A model generated the notes under the pieces. The model worked only from the letters and a program-made list of their open reading frames with translations, ran no database searches and was not told the origin of the DNA. 64,000 bases of DNA from Acidithiobacillus sp. HP-2 (lineage in GTDB: Bacteria; Pseudomonadota; Gammaproteobacteria; Acidithiobacillales; Acidithiobacillaceae). Both the position numbers and the translations under genes were made by a program. This document shows positions 8,625-17,166 of the stretch, in pieces; the first letter of the stretch is position 1, and each line of letters opens with the position of its first letter. The stretch spans positions 83,079-147,078 of the forward strand of contig NZ_JACKZA010000009.1 of assembly GCF_015100155.1 (NCBI RefSeq). Direction: 5' to 3'.

Positions 8625-9528
8625 GGTTGCATATTATCCGGGTTGCGCGCTGGAAGGTTCCGGCGGCCCCTACGACAAGTCCACGCGCGTTCTGGTCAAG
8701 GAACTTGGCCTGCAGATGGAAAACCTCGAAGACTACAACTGCTGTGGTGCCATGGAAGTGAAGAATATTCACCCCATGCTGCAGACTTACATGTCCGCAC
8801 GCAATCTGGCCATTGCCAGCAAATTGCAGGGTTGTGATACGGTGATGGCCCCTTGCAACGGTTGTTACCGCAATCTGAAGCAGACGGAATATGAATGTGC
8901 CACTTCCGAAGAAACCATGAAGACGGTACAGGATCTGGCGGATAAATCCGGTGATCCGGTTTATGACGGGGATGTGCGGACCTTGCATGCGCTTGAGTGG
9001 TTCATGGAAGAAGTCGGTCCTGATGGCATCAAGAGCAAGGTCAAAAAAAGTCTGAACGGTCTGAAAATTGCCAATTATTATGGCTGTATGTACACCCGTC
9101 CCCGGCAGATCTTCCCGGAAAAAGACCAGGGTCCCGGCTCTGAATCCAGCTATGCACCGCATTTTATGGACGACCTGCTCAATGCAGCGGGTGCCGTAGC
9201 CGTCGATTTTCCCTTGAAAACCGCATGTTGTGGTGGTGCGCATACCCTTTCTGACTCGGATACCTCCACGCAGTTGGTGTTGAATATCCTCCAGGCAGCC
9301 GAAGACGCCGGTGCTGAAGTTATTGCGACGGAATGTCCGACCTGTCACTCCGGTCTGGAAATGCACCAGGTACGTGCGGAGACGGAATTCGGTATCAAAT
9401 CCAACGTCAAGGTCATCTACTTCACCCAGTTGTTAGGTTTGGCTATGGGCCTGTCTGCACGCAAGGTCGGTATCCCCGATAATGTCAGCGATTCCATGGA
9501 CCTGCTTGCGGCCAAAGGTATCGTATAA
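8617..9528 (+). CDS. hdrB2: sHdrB2, CCG-domain subunit of sulfur-oxidising Hdr-like complex
   Basis: A 303-residue HdrB with two CCG domains. Visible elements are YYPGCALEG, YNCCGAMEV, APCNGCYRN, YYGCMYTRP, TACCGGAHTL and ATECPTCHSGL, the classic ligand set for noncubane 4Fe-4S clusters. It closes the hdr block and is followed immediately by a strong hairpin with a T run at 9539, so the hdr transcript probably ends or is attenuated here. Confidence 0.94.
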   Translation: MAKVAYYPGCALEGSGGPYDKSTRVLVKELGLQMENLEDYNCCGAMEVKNIHPMLQTYMSARNLAIASKLQGCDTVMAPCNGCYRNLKQTEYECATSEETMKTVQDLADKSGDPVYDGDVRTLHALEWFMEEVGPDGIKSKVKKSLNGLKIANYYGCMYTRPRQIFPEKDQGPGSESSYAPHFMDDLLNAAGAVAVDFPLKTACCGGAHTLSDSDTSTQLVLNILQAAEDAGAEVIATECPTCHSGLEMHQVRAETEFGIKSNVKVIYFTQLLGLAMGLSARKVGIPDNVSDSMDLLAAKGIV

Positions 9529-9538
9529 CAAGGTTGGG

Positions 9539-9567
9539 AAGCGCCCCGTAAAGGGGCGCTTTTTTTT
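9539..9567 (+). terminator. Rho-independent terminator after hdrB2
   Basis: A 9-bp perfect stem (AAGCGCCCC / GGGGCGCTT) with a 5-base loop is followed by eight T. It separates the hdr block from the lipoate-binding-protein block 28 bases further on. Confidence 0.9.
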
Positions 9568-9594
9568 ACCTGCCGCTGTCGACAGGGGGAGGCT

Positions 9595-10041
9595 ATGGAA
9601 TGTAACGGATGCGAATTTCGCGCCGAATTATATTATGATCAGGAGTGTCAGATCTGGGTGCGTCGCGAAGGTGACGGAACGCTGACGGTGGGCATGACGG
9701 ATATTTCTCAGTCTATTGCAGGTAAAATTTTGCACGTGCGGGTGCGCCGTCCGGGCACACGCAGGCCCGTAGGCAAGCCCGTGGCAACCATTGAAAGTGG
9801 CAAGTGGGCGGGACCTGTTCCTAATGTATTTGATTGCGTGATCGATCTGGCCAACGAAGATGTGCTGGAAGATCCCAATCTGCTGAATATTGAGCCTTAC
9901 GAAGCATGGATTGCCCGGGTTCGCCCGGTGGCATCCGTGGACGTAGCGTTAAAAAAACTGTCTACTGGGGATGCGGCATTTGAATTGTATCGGCAGCGCT
10001 GTCTGCGCGACGACATCCATTGTGAACGGGGTATGCGATGA
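9595..10041 (+). CDS. lbpA: Lipoate-binding protein LbpA, GcvH-like (first copy)
   Basis: A 148-residue GcvH-like protein. The lipoylation site is the lysine in ATIESGKWAGPV (about residue 69). The family feeds electrons or C1-like sulfur intermediates of sHdr via protein-bound lipoate. Unlike ordinary GcvH it begins with MECNGCEF, a CxxC pair at residues 3 and 6, and has two more cysteines near the C-terminus (RQRCLRDDIHCE). GGGGGAGG lies just upstream of the start. It overlaps the next gene by 4 bases. Confidence 0.88.
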   Translation: MECNGCEFRAELYYDQECQIWVRREGDGTLTVGMTDISQSIAGKILHVRVRRPGTRRPVGKPVATIESGKWAGPVPNVFDCVIDLANEDVLEDPNLLNIEPYEAWIARVRPVASVDVALKKLSTGDAAFELYRQRCLRDDIHCERGMR

Positions 10042-10433
10042 GTGATCATTATTTAAACGATGACGGTGAAAAGTCGGTGGTTATTGTGATGACCAGTGGA
10101 CCAAGTACCGCCCATCGTTGTGCTACGCCTTTTTATCTGGGGTCGTTGTTGTCTTCCATGGACGCAGAGGTTAAGATTTTTTGCACCATGGAAGCAGTAA
10201 AACTCATGAAAACAGGTGTTGCAGAAAATTTGGCAGCGATGGAAGGTGGAAAACGGATTATTGATTTTATCCGTGATGCCAAAAACGCCGGGGCGCAACT
10301 GTATGTATGCAGACCGGCACTGCCTGGATATGAGATTGAAGCGGACAACCTGATTGATGAAGTGGATGAAGTAGCTTCAGCAGGTGACCTTGCTGATTTG
10401 ATTTTGTCTGTTGACCGGCTATTGTTTTTTTAA
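10038..10433 (+). CDS. DsrE-like small protein between the two lbpA genes
   Basis: A 131-residue DsrE/DsrF-fold protein (VVIVMTSGPSTAH at the N-terminal strand, SSMDAEVKIFCTMEAV, and the candidate sulfur-binding cysteine in LYVCRPALPG, around residue 94). It differs from the 156-residue DsrE at 3426. The ATGA overlap with the upstream lbpA means translational coupling. Its position between two lipoate-binding proteins suggests a sulfur donor or acceptor for the lipoate-linked step, which is inference. Confidence 0.78.
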   Translation: MSDHYLNDDGEKSVVIVMTSGPSTAHRCATPFYLGSLLSSMDAEVKIFCTMEAVKLMKTGVAENLAAMEGGKRIIDFIRDAKNAGAQLYVCRPALPGYEIEADNLIDEVDEVASAGDLADLILSVDRLLFF

Positions 10434-10456
10434 TTTAAAACCCGAAGGAGAAAATG

Positions 10457-10894
10457 ATGGGAACTGTACGTGGCTGTGAAATCCCCGAAGATTTGATGTA
10501 CAACGTTGATAACAACGTTTGGTTGCGCAAGGAAGATGACGGCAGTGTCACCATTGGTATGACTTCTTATGCCTGTGCTCTGGCCGGCCAGATTGTTTCC
10601 TACACCCCCAAAGGTGCTGGAAAAGACATCAAGAAAGACAAGTCTGCCGCAACGGTTGAATCCGGTAAGTGGGTAGGTCCGCTGAAGAGCCCGGTGAGTG
10701 GCACTGTGGTTTCCAGCAATGATGACGTAGCCAAGGACCCGGGCCTGATCAACAAGGACCCTTATGGTAGTGGCTGGATTGCCAAGTTGACTCCAGCCGA
10801 CTTTGCGGGTGATTCTGGCGAGCTGAAAACCGGTGCTGACGCTCTGGCCGCTTTTGAAGAAAAGATGACGGCTGATGGTTTTGGCGGCTGCTGA
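10457..10894 (+). CDS. lbpA: Lipoate-binding protein LbpA, GcvH-like (second copy)
   Basis: A 145-residue GcvH-like protein with the lipoylation motif ATVESGKWVGPL and the family tail motif DPYGSGWIAKL. It is closely related in layout to the first LbpA but keeps more of the GcvH pattern (PVSGTVVSSNDDVAKDPGL). It ends in FGGC, with a terminal cysteine. I place the start at the second of two tandem ATGs because AAGGAG is then 6 bases away. A GC-rich hairpin follows the gene. Confidence 0.9.
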   Translation: MGTVRGCEIPEDLMYNVDNNVWLRKEDDGSVTIGMTSYACALAGQIVSYTPKGAGKDIKKDKSAATVESGKWVGPLKSPVSGTVVSSNDDVAKDPGLINKDPYGSGWIAKLTPADFAGDSGELKTGADALAAFEEKMTADGFGGC

Positions 10895-10919
10895 GTTATT
10901 CAGATAGCCCTATCCAGTC

Positions 10920-10944
10920 AGACGGCCGCATTTTGCGGCCGTCT
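10920..10944 (+). terminator. GC-rich hairpin after second lbpA
   Basis: A 10-bp stem (AGACGGCCGC / GCGGCCGTCT) with a 5-base loop. The following run AGCTTTCTT is only partly T, so it may be a weak terminator or an RNA processing and stability element between lbpA and lipS1. Confidence 0.6.
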
Positions 10945-10979
10945 AGCTTTCTTAATGGTTGACAAGGATGGAAATTAAT

Positions 10980-12101
10980 ATGAACCCATGGTTAAACGCT
11001 GTTTCGCAAGTGGAAGCATTAGAAGATCTGACGCTCAACGCTGATCTGGTCGAATCCATGCGGGAGCGGTGGTCTGGCCTGGCTGGCAGTCAGGTGGGTC
11101 GTATCAATTTCTATACCCCTTCATTCAAACACCACGAGACTTCGGAAGTTTCTGCTTGTGGTAAAAATGCGTTCCCGGCCATCTCCATTACCGGTGGTGA
11201 CTGCAAACTCCAGTGTGACCACTGTAAGGCCAAAATTCTGGAACCCATGATTCCGGTACGCAGTCCTGAAGAACTGGATCGCCTGGTCGATCAGATTGTT
11301 CTGGACGGTGGTCGTGGTCTGCTCCTGTCCGGGGGGTCGGACCACCAGAATGTGGTCCATTATGAACCGTATTTCCCCATGGTGCGTAAAATCAAGGATC
11401 GTTACCCCAACCTGCAAATTGCCATGCATACGGGTATTGCCACCCCTGAGTTTGCCAGAGGCATGGAAGATGCGGGCGTTGATGTAGCGATGATGGATGT
11501 GATCGGCGCCCAGGACACCATCAATCAGGTCTATCATCTGCGTCGCACTGTGGATGACTTTGAGGCGGCCCTGGAGGCTTTGGTTGCCACATCAATGAAG
11601 GTTGTTCCCCACATTGTCATCGGTTTGCATTATGGAGAACTGCTGGGTGAGTGGAATTCGCTGGAAATCATTCAACGGCATCTGCCCAGTGCCTTGGTGC
11701 TGGTCGTGATTATGCCCCAGTATGCCTCTTCCAGTCGTCCTTTTGTGACCCCGCCCACCGATGAAGTCGGTAAATTCTTTATGGATGCCCGTGCTGCACT
11801 TCCAGAGACTCCCGTGTTGCTCGGTTGTGCGCGCCCATCGGGCGTTCATCGTTCCATTACCGATACCTACGCGGTCATGGCAGGTCTCAATGGTGTGGCA
11901 TTCCCCTCCGATGGTATGTTGGCATTGGCCAAACATCTGGAACGGGATGTGTTCGTGACCCCGTCCTGCTGCTCCATGATTGTCGGCGAAGAAGTGCTCA
12001 GTATGGGCGACGAGTCCACGACCATGCCTCTGGATTACGTACCTGCTGCTCCAAAGCGTCGCACCCAATTGCGCGATATTCCCATCGTCTTCACGGCCTG
12101 A
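10980..12101 (+). CDS. lipS1: LipS1, radical SAM lipoyl synthase subunit
   Basis: A radical SAM protein with the cluster CKLQCDHC (about residue 73 of the predicted product) and the sequence ITGGD before it. In the sHdr-linked lipoate pathway LipS1 and LipS2 together insert two sulfurs into octanoyl-LbpA. Here lipS1, ligase, LipT and LipS2 are adjacent, matching that pathway. An additional cysteine pair near the C-terminus (PSCCSMIVG) could serve an auxiliary cluster. The start at 10980 is chosen for AAGGA about 11 bases upstream; 10968 is an alternative. Confidence 0.88.
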   Translation: MNPWLNAVSQVEALEDLTLNADLVESMRERWSGLAGSQVGRINFYTPSFKHHETSEVSACGKNAFPAISITGGDCKLQCDHCKAKILEPMIPVRSPEELDRLVDQIVLDGGRGLLLSGGSDHQNVVHYEPYFPMVRKIKDRYPNLQIAMHTGIATPEFARGMEDAGVDVAMMDVIGAQDTINQVYHLRRTVDDFEAALEALVATSMKVVPHIVIGLHYGELLGEWNSLEIIQRHLPSALVLVVIMPQYASSSRPFVTPPTDEVGKFFMDARAALPETPVLLGCARPSGVHRSITDTYAVMAGLNGVAFPSDGMLALAKHLERDVFVTPSCCSMIVGEEVLSMGDESTTMPLDYVPAAPKRRTQLRDIPIVFTA

Positions 12102-12154
12102 GCAATGTACGTGGTACTTGTGAACAGCTTGCCGCAGCATCGGGTTCACCCGCA

Positions 12155-13225
12155 ATGAACCCTGTTGTTCAGGCTCCCTGGCTGGTCGTGGATACGGGTT
12201 TGCGTCCAGCCGATGAAAACATGGCGCTGGACAAAGCCTTGCTGCAGGCCATGGCCGATCAGGCCATTCCCAATATTTTCCGCTTTTTGCGCTTTGAAGA
12301 ATCGGCGCTGGTGGGTTACCACCAGTCTCCGGATCAGGAATTGAATCTGGATTTTTGCCGGGAAGAGAGCATTGCTGTGCAGCGCCGGCTTACTGGTGGC
12401 GGTGCGTTGATTTTTGATCCGACCCAAATTGGCTGGGAACTGGTCTGTCATCGGGATGCTCTGCCCAAAGGTGACATGGCGGCAGTCTCCCGACAAATAT
12501 GTCTGGCGGCTGCGGCAGGTTTGTCGAAGCTGGGGGTCAATGCCCGTTTCCGTCCGCGTAATGATATTGAAGTGGAAGGCAAAAAAATCTCCGGTACGGG
12601 CGGTATCATGGACGGCGATGTTTTGCTTTTCCAGGGTACCGTGCTGGTGGATCTGGACATACCCAGAATGCTGCGGGTCCTCCGGGTTCCCGTGGAAAAG
12701 CTGGATGCCCATGCCATTGCATCAGTAGCCGATCGGGTCACCAGTTTAAGAGCTCTGCTGGGCGCAGCGCCTGAGCTAAGCATGGTTCAAGAGGCCCTGC
12801 TGGAAGGTTTCCGCTTACACTTGGGGCTGTGTTTTGAAACAGGAAAAATGCCGGAACCGGTCATGGCCTTGCTGCCCGAGATGTTGACTGAAGTCCGCGA
12901 TCCGGAATGGTTGGGTGTGAATAACCGTGCCCGCGACGGTATGCCACTGCGCAAAGCCAGTCTGCGTGCGCCGGGAGGAACCCTGCAGGCAGAAATCCTC
13001 TGGGATAGCTTTGGTAATCGGGTGCGTCAGGTGCATTTCAGCGGCGATTACTTCATCCAGCCCCGCCGCGCCATCGTCGATATGGAAGCCGCCCTGCGTA
13101 ATGTGCATCTGAATGACGTGGACAGCATTCTGACTGAGCTGTTTGTGCAGCAACATATTGATGGCTTTGGTTTGCAGGCTGAACACTTCGCCAGTGTGCT
13201 GCGTATGGCAGCGGAGCAGCCATGA
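12155..13225 (+). CDS. Lipoate:protein ligase of the sHdr system (sLpl type)
   Basis: A 356-residue LplA-type ligase. The acyl-adenylate binding loop RRLTGGGALIFD (residues 77-88) and the catalytic-lysine motif GKKISGTGG (residues 142-150) are both visible, with LFQGTVLVDLD after them. The C-terminal 150 residues resemble the accessory domain of LplA enzymes. It should attach octanoate or lipoate to the LbpA lysine. It overlaps lipT by 4 bases. The start ATG lacks a clear ribosome binding site, but it comes directly before the conserved APWLVVDTG region. Confidence 0.88.
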   Translation: MNPVVQAPWLVVDTGLRPADENMALDKALLQAMADQAIPNIFRFLRFEESALVGYHQSPDQELNLDFCREESIAVQRRLTGGGALIFDPTQIGWELVCHRDALPKGDMAAVSRQICLAAAAGLSKLGVNARFRPRNDIEVEGKKISGTGGIMDGDVLLFQGTVLVDLDIPRMLRVLRVPVEKLDAHAIASVADRVTSLRALLGAAPELSMVQEALLEGFRLHLGLCFETGKMPEPVMALLPEMLTEVRDPEWLGVNNRARDGMPLRKASLRAPGGTLQAEILWDSFGNRVRQVHFSGDYFIQPRRAIVDMEAALRNVHLNDVDSILTELFVQQHIDGFGLQAEHFASVLRMAAEQP

Positions 13226-14283
13226 ATAACATCAAGCTGGATCTGCTGATTGTCGGTGCCGGCCCGGCCGGAACTGCCGCTGCCCGTGCTGCCGCCGATA
13301 AGGGACTGCGGGTACTGTGTGTGGATCGTCGGGCACAAATTGGTATTCCGGTACAATGTGCAGAATTTGTCCCCATGCCCTTATTGCGCACTGTTCATGA
13401 GACCCGGGCGCGGGTGCAGGATGTGGCAGGCATGATGACCGTTCTTCCCTCCGGCTTGGAACACCATAGTGTCTTCCCCGGTATCATGATTGACCGGGGA
13501 CGTTTTGATCAGGGACTGGCAGAGCTCGCTCAGGCCGCCGGGGCTGAGGTGAAAACACGCAGCACCTTTCTTGCCTGGGATGGTCGCCACGCCCAAATCA
13601 AGTTGTGTTCAGGTGAGCTTCAAGCGGTTGAACCCTTGCTGATGGTTGCCGCAGATGGTCCGCATAGCCCGGTTGCTGAGGCGATTGGGTTGCCCCATCA
13701 GCAGGTGGTTTATACCCGGCAATACACGGTACCCTTGAGTCATCCCTATGCGGATACGGATATTTTTCTGTCTGATGCTTTTCCAGGTGGTTACGGCTGG
13801 CTGTTTCCGCGTGGACCCGTTGCCAATTTGGGTTTGGGGGCGGATAAACGCTTTGAGGATAATCTCAAATTACCTCTCGAACATCTCCATCAGCAGATGG
13901 TGGAGCGCGGCATTATTGGCCCAGAAGTGCTCGGTAGAACCGGTGGCGCCATACCCGTTGGCGGTTTGCGCCCCATGATCCACGGTAATGTTTTGCTTTG
14001 TGGGGATGCCGCCGGATTGACGCATCCCATTACGGGTGCTGGCATCCCTGCGGCGGTCATCAGTGGGGAAGCCGTCGGTTTGGCCGCTGCCGCTTTTCTG
14101 TCCGGCGATGAAGACGCGCTGGAAAGTTATGAAGAAGATATGCAGGATCAGTTCGGACCCGCTTTGCGCCGGGCTGTGCAGCGCAGAACATCTTTGGAAG
14201 CTGTATGGCGCAAGCCTGCAGCCCGGGAAGACCAGGTAATGCGATCCGCCTGGATCGCTTTTGATGAATACTTTGCCGCTTAA
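13222..14283 (+). CDS. lipT: LipT, FAD-dependent oxidoreductase of sHdr lipoate assembly
   Basis: A 353-residue geranylgeranyl-reductase-family flavoprotein. The N-terminal Rossmann motif is IVGAGPAGTAAA, followed by QIGIPVQCAEF, and the second FAD motif is LLCGDAAGLTHPITGAGI. In sHdr gene sets LipT sits with LipS1/LipS2 and is thought to supply electrons for lipoate assembly. The ATGA overlap with the ligase gene indicates coupling. Confidence 0.87.
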   Translation: MNNIKLDLLIVGAGPAGTAAARAAADKGLRVLCVDRRAQIGIPVQCAEFVPMPLLRTVHETRARVQDVAGMMTVLPSGLEHHSVFPGIMIDRGRFDQGLAELAQAAGAEVKTRSTFLAWDGRHAQIKLCSGELQAVEPLLMVAADGPHSPVAEAIGLPHQQVVYTRQYTVPLSHPYADTDIFLSDAFPGGYGWLFPRGPVANLGLGADKRFEDNLKLPLEHLHQQMVERGIIGPEVLGRTGGAIPVGGLRPMIHGNVLLCGDAAGLTHPITGAGIPAAVISGEAVGLAAAAFLSGDEDALESYEEDMQDQFGPALRRAVQRRTSLEAVWRKPAAREDQVMRSAWIAFDEYFAA

Positions 14284-14307
14284 GGCAGATTGACAGGAGG
14301 AACGTCC

Positions 14308-15444
14308 ATGAGTGCGGTAGTCGAAGAAAATTCTCAGACCCTAAATTTTTATCGCCCGGATTATTTCGTCAAAACACCGACGATGCGTTCCCCGGACTAT
14401 GTGCAGTTAAGTACGGCGGCAGCCATTACCCTGGGTCTGGTGCCCGGCGTGATGCATCGCACCTCCTGTACCAACTGCCTGAATCTGCTGATGACCTACC
14501 CGGAAGGTTGCCGCGCCAACTGCACCTACTGTGGTCTGGCCCGCCATCGCGAAGAAAGCCGCGATTATGCCGACCGCAATTTCATTCGGGTGGACTGGCC
14601 GACGGTACGGGTGGACGAAATGCTCGAACGCATTGCCCAGAACAGCGACAAGGGTGATTTTCAGCGCATGTGTATCAGCATGATCACCCACCCCGATTCA
14701 GACAATGACACCATGACCATGCTCAAACGCTGGATGGAAGTTGCCCCCCATATTCCGGTTTCCATTCTTTCCAATCCGACCACCATGGAAAAGCAGGATC
14801 TCATCAACCTCAAGGAAGCCGGTGCGGACATTTTTACGGTAGCTCTGGATGCGGTAACCCCCGAAATTTTTGAGCGGACCCGTGGTAAAACCGTACAAAG
14901 CCCGCATTCCTGGGATAAATACTGGCAGACCATTGAATGGGCCGCCGAAATTTATGGGCCGGAAAAATTTGGCGCCCATCTGATTTGTGGCATGGGTGAA
15001 ACCGAACAGGAAATTCTTGAAGTCTGTCAGAAAATGAAGGATATGGGCGGTCATAATCACATGTTTGCCTTTTTCCCGGAGAAGGGTTCCATGATGGAAG
15101 ACTGGGATCCGGTTCCTCAGGATCATTGGCGTCGCGTTCAGTTGGGCCGCTTCCTCATTGACTATGCCGGTGGCCGCTACGATGACATGAAATTCGACGA
15201 ATATGGCCGGGTCGTGGACTTCGGCTACCCCGAAGCAGAGCTGGAAGACATTATCAACTCCGGTAAGCCTTTCCAGACTTCCGGCTGCCCCGGCAAAGAC
15301 GATGAAGAAGTCAGCGCCTGCAACCGTCCCTATGGGGATTCTTCGCCCTCGGACATTCGTTCTTTCCCCTTCGCCCTCAACAAGGAAGATGTGGAAATCG
15401 TGCGTCGGCAGATGCGTTTGCAGGACCTGCAATTCCCGGGCTGA
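14308..15444 (+). CDS. lipS2: LipS2, radical SAM lipoyl synthase subunit
   Basis: A 378-residue radical SAM protein with the cluster CRANCTYCGLARH (around residue 70) preceded by cysteines in RTSCTNCLNLL. Related to biotin-synthase-like proteins in layout. ATG 14308 is preferred over an upstream TTG because AGGAGG lies 7 bases before it. It is the last gene of the lipoate block and is followed by a hairpin terminator. Confidence 0.88.
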   Translation: MSAVVEENSQTLNFYRPDYFVKTPTMRSPDYVQLSTAAAITLGLVPGVMHRTSCTNCLNLLMTYPEGCRANCTYCGLARHREESRDYADRNFIRVDWPTVRVDEMLERIAQNSDKGDFQRMCISMITHPDSDNDTMTMLKRWMEVAPHIPVSILSNPTTMEKQDLINLKEAGADIFTVALDAVTPEIFERTRGKTVQSPHSWDKYWQTIEWAAEIYGPEKFGAHLICGMGETEQEILEVCQKMKDMGGHNHMFAFFPEKGSMMEDWDPVPQDHWRRVQLGRFLIDYAGGRYDDMKFDEYGRVVDFGYPEAELEDIINSGKPFQTSGCPGKDDEEVSACNRPYGDSSPSDIRSFPFALNKEDVEIVRRQMRLQDLQFPG

Positions 15445-15494
15445 CAGGCTTTTGGGATGAACATCCAGCCGATTCATGATAAATTGGCTGAATG

Positions 15495-15520
15495 AAAAAG
15501 GGGCTTCGGTCCCTTTTTTA
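15495..15520 (+). terminator. Rho-independent terminator after lipS2
   Basis: AAAAAGGG and CCCTTTTTT flank a GCTTCGGT loop; the T run ends the lipS2 transcript. Confidence 0.8.
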
Positions 15521-15638
15521 ATGGGGATTCCCCAAAATCCAGTAATATTTATTGTTGCTAATATACCCATATTTTAAGCGCTGATAATTGGATTAAAAAA
15601 TTGATAGATCAACGTTCTTGCAACACTGTTCCCGATAA

Positions 15639-15666
15639 GACACAATCACCGTGTCATTAGCGACAC
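15639..15666. promoter_or_regulatory. Triple GACAC/GTGTC half-site upstream of fadL
   Basis: GACAC, GTGTC and GACAC occur at 15639, 15651 and 15662, in alternating orientation with 7- and 6-base spacers, about 20-50 bases before the fadL start. The arrangement resembles overlapping operators for a dimeric regulator. No regulator can be named. Confidence 0.35.
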
Positions 15667-15687
15667 AACTGTGGGCGGAGGATACAA

Positions 15688-17001
15688 ATGAAAAAATCAC
15701 GGATTTTAGGAGTAACAGTAGCAGCAACTCTGGCAATGGGAATTTCCAGCAGTGCTTTTGCAACGAATGGATATCAGCTGATTGGGATTGGTCAGTATGC
15801 CATGGGTATGGGTGGCGCGGTTGTAGCGGCTCCTGGTGACCCTATGGCCGCTCTGAGCAATCCTGCGGGCCTTTCCTGGATAGCTCCTCAGGTCGCATTT
15901 TCGGCAGAGGTGTTTAATCCTACGCGTTCAACCAATTTCGGCTTTGGAAATATTGGAAGTCACACCAACATTTACGCCGTACCTTCGTTAGGTTGGGTCG
16001 CCCCTGTAGGTCATAATCTGGTTTTTGGTGGCGGAATGTATGGTACTTCAGGGCTTGGAACGAATTATATTCAGTCTATCCCTGCGCCATTCAATCAGGT
16101 ATTGGGAGATTCAGTACTGGCGACCAGTAACATTCAATTATTCCAGATGTCTCCTGCTATTTCCTGGAAAGTTAATAATCACATGAGCCTTGGTGCAGCA
16201 CTGAATATTGGTTATGAATCTGCGTCTTTTCAGGAAGTTTTCGGTGGTCCCCAGGGACAATCCGGTTTTAACCTGGCAAGTCCAACTTCTGCATACGGTA
16301 TCGGCTTAACCTTAGGTATGATTTACAAAGTAAACCCTATGGTTACCTTAGGCCTTTCATACAAAACGCCGCAAATTTATACTCCGCTCAATTGGCAGGC
16401 AACTGGTCAGTTTGTTCCGACAAGCTATGATGCCAGTACAGGGAAGGTAAAAGGTGTTTCAGGTAATTCAGGTGAATATAGTGCACATCTCAATTACCCC
16501 CAGCAAGTTGCATTCGGTATGGCTATCAAGCCAACAAAGCAATGGTTGGTGAGTGTTGAGGGTCAGTGGATTAATTGGAGCGCTACTCTTGGATCATTTA
16601 ATATTTATGGACCGTGGAATGGTACTAATGTTGTAAGCCTCCCCACTAAATGGAAAAATGAATGGGTATTCAATATCGGTACTCAGTATGATCTGACAAA
16701 CTGGTTACAGGTTCGTGCAGGCTACTGTTATGGAACCAATCCAATAGGTCAAGGTGCTGATACGACAGCTAATCTTTTGTTCCCTGCACTTACCCAAAAC
16801 TCAATTACGGTTGGTGCGACGCAGAAGCTCGGTAAAGGTTGGAAGCTAACAGAAGCTTATATGCACGGATTTAGTAATACCAATAACGGTACGCCGTTAT
16901 TGCCGGGATTGGAGCCTTATGTTCAGGCAGGATATGTGCAGAATACGAGTGCAACACTGACGGAAAACTCCTTCGGTCTGCAACTCGGTTACGACTTCTA
17001 A
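15688..17001 (+). CDS. FadL/OMPP1-family outer membrane channel
   Basis: A 437-residue outer membrane protein with a signal peptide (about 26 residues, MKKSRILGV...SSSAFA) and the FadL N-terminal hatch region NGYQLIGIGQYAMGMGGA and SNPAGLSW. The C-terminus ends in an aromatic residue (QLGYDF), typical of outer membrane barrels. FadL proteins move hydrophobic molecules across the outer membrane. Next to the sHdr locus it might handle elemental sulfur or its products, but fatty acids or aromatics are equally possible. GGAGG lies 8 bases before the ATG. It has its own promoter region and terminator. Confidence 0.88.
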   Translation: MKKSRILGVTVAATLAMGISSSAFATNGYQLIGIGQYAMGMGGAVVAAPGDPMAALSNPAGLSWIAPQVAFSAEVFNPTRSTNFGFGNIGSHTNIYAVPSLGWVAPVGHNLVFGGGMYGTSGLGTNYIQSIPAPFNQVLGDSVLATSNIQLFQMSPAISWKVNNHMSLGAALNIGYESASFQEVFGGPQGQSGFNLASPTSAYGIGLTLGMIYKVNPMVTLGLSYKTPQIYTPLNWQATGQFVPTSYDASTGKVKGVSGNSGEYSAHLNYPQQVAFGMAIKPTKQWLVSVEGQWINWSATLGSFNIYGPWNGTNVVSLPTKWKNEWVFNIGTQYDLTNWLQVRAGYCYGTNPIGQGADTTANLLFPALTQNSITVGATQKLGKGWKLTEAYMHGFSNTNNGTPLLPGLEPYVQAGYVQNTSATLTENSFGLQLGYDF

Positions 17002-17027
17002 AACCTTATCCCTCCTCAGGGTACGTG

Positions 17028-17054
17028 GGAGACGGGCGACCGTCTCCTTTTTTT
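17028..17054 (+). terminator. Rho-independent terminator after fadL
   Basis: An 8-bp stem GGAGACGG / CCGTCTCC with a GCGA loop is followed by a run of T. Confidence 0.88.
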
Positions 17055-17166
17055 GTGTTCAGGTTACGGGGCCGCGTTGGCGGCGCAAAATCCCTTACCT
17101 TGCACCGCAGGGGGTTTTTGCGCGAAACTGGCCTGAATCCGATCAGCAAGGAATCCAAGGAAACTC

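Noticed and set aside
8410..9366. A 318-codon open frame on the minus strand opposite hdrB2
   Set aside because: It spans the start of hdrB2 and end of hdrC2 and has no recognisable product.
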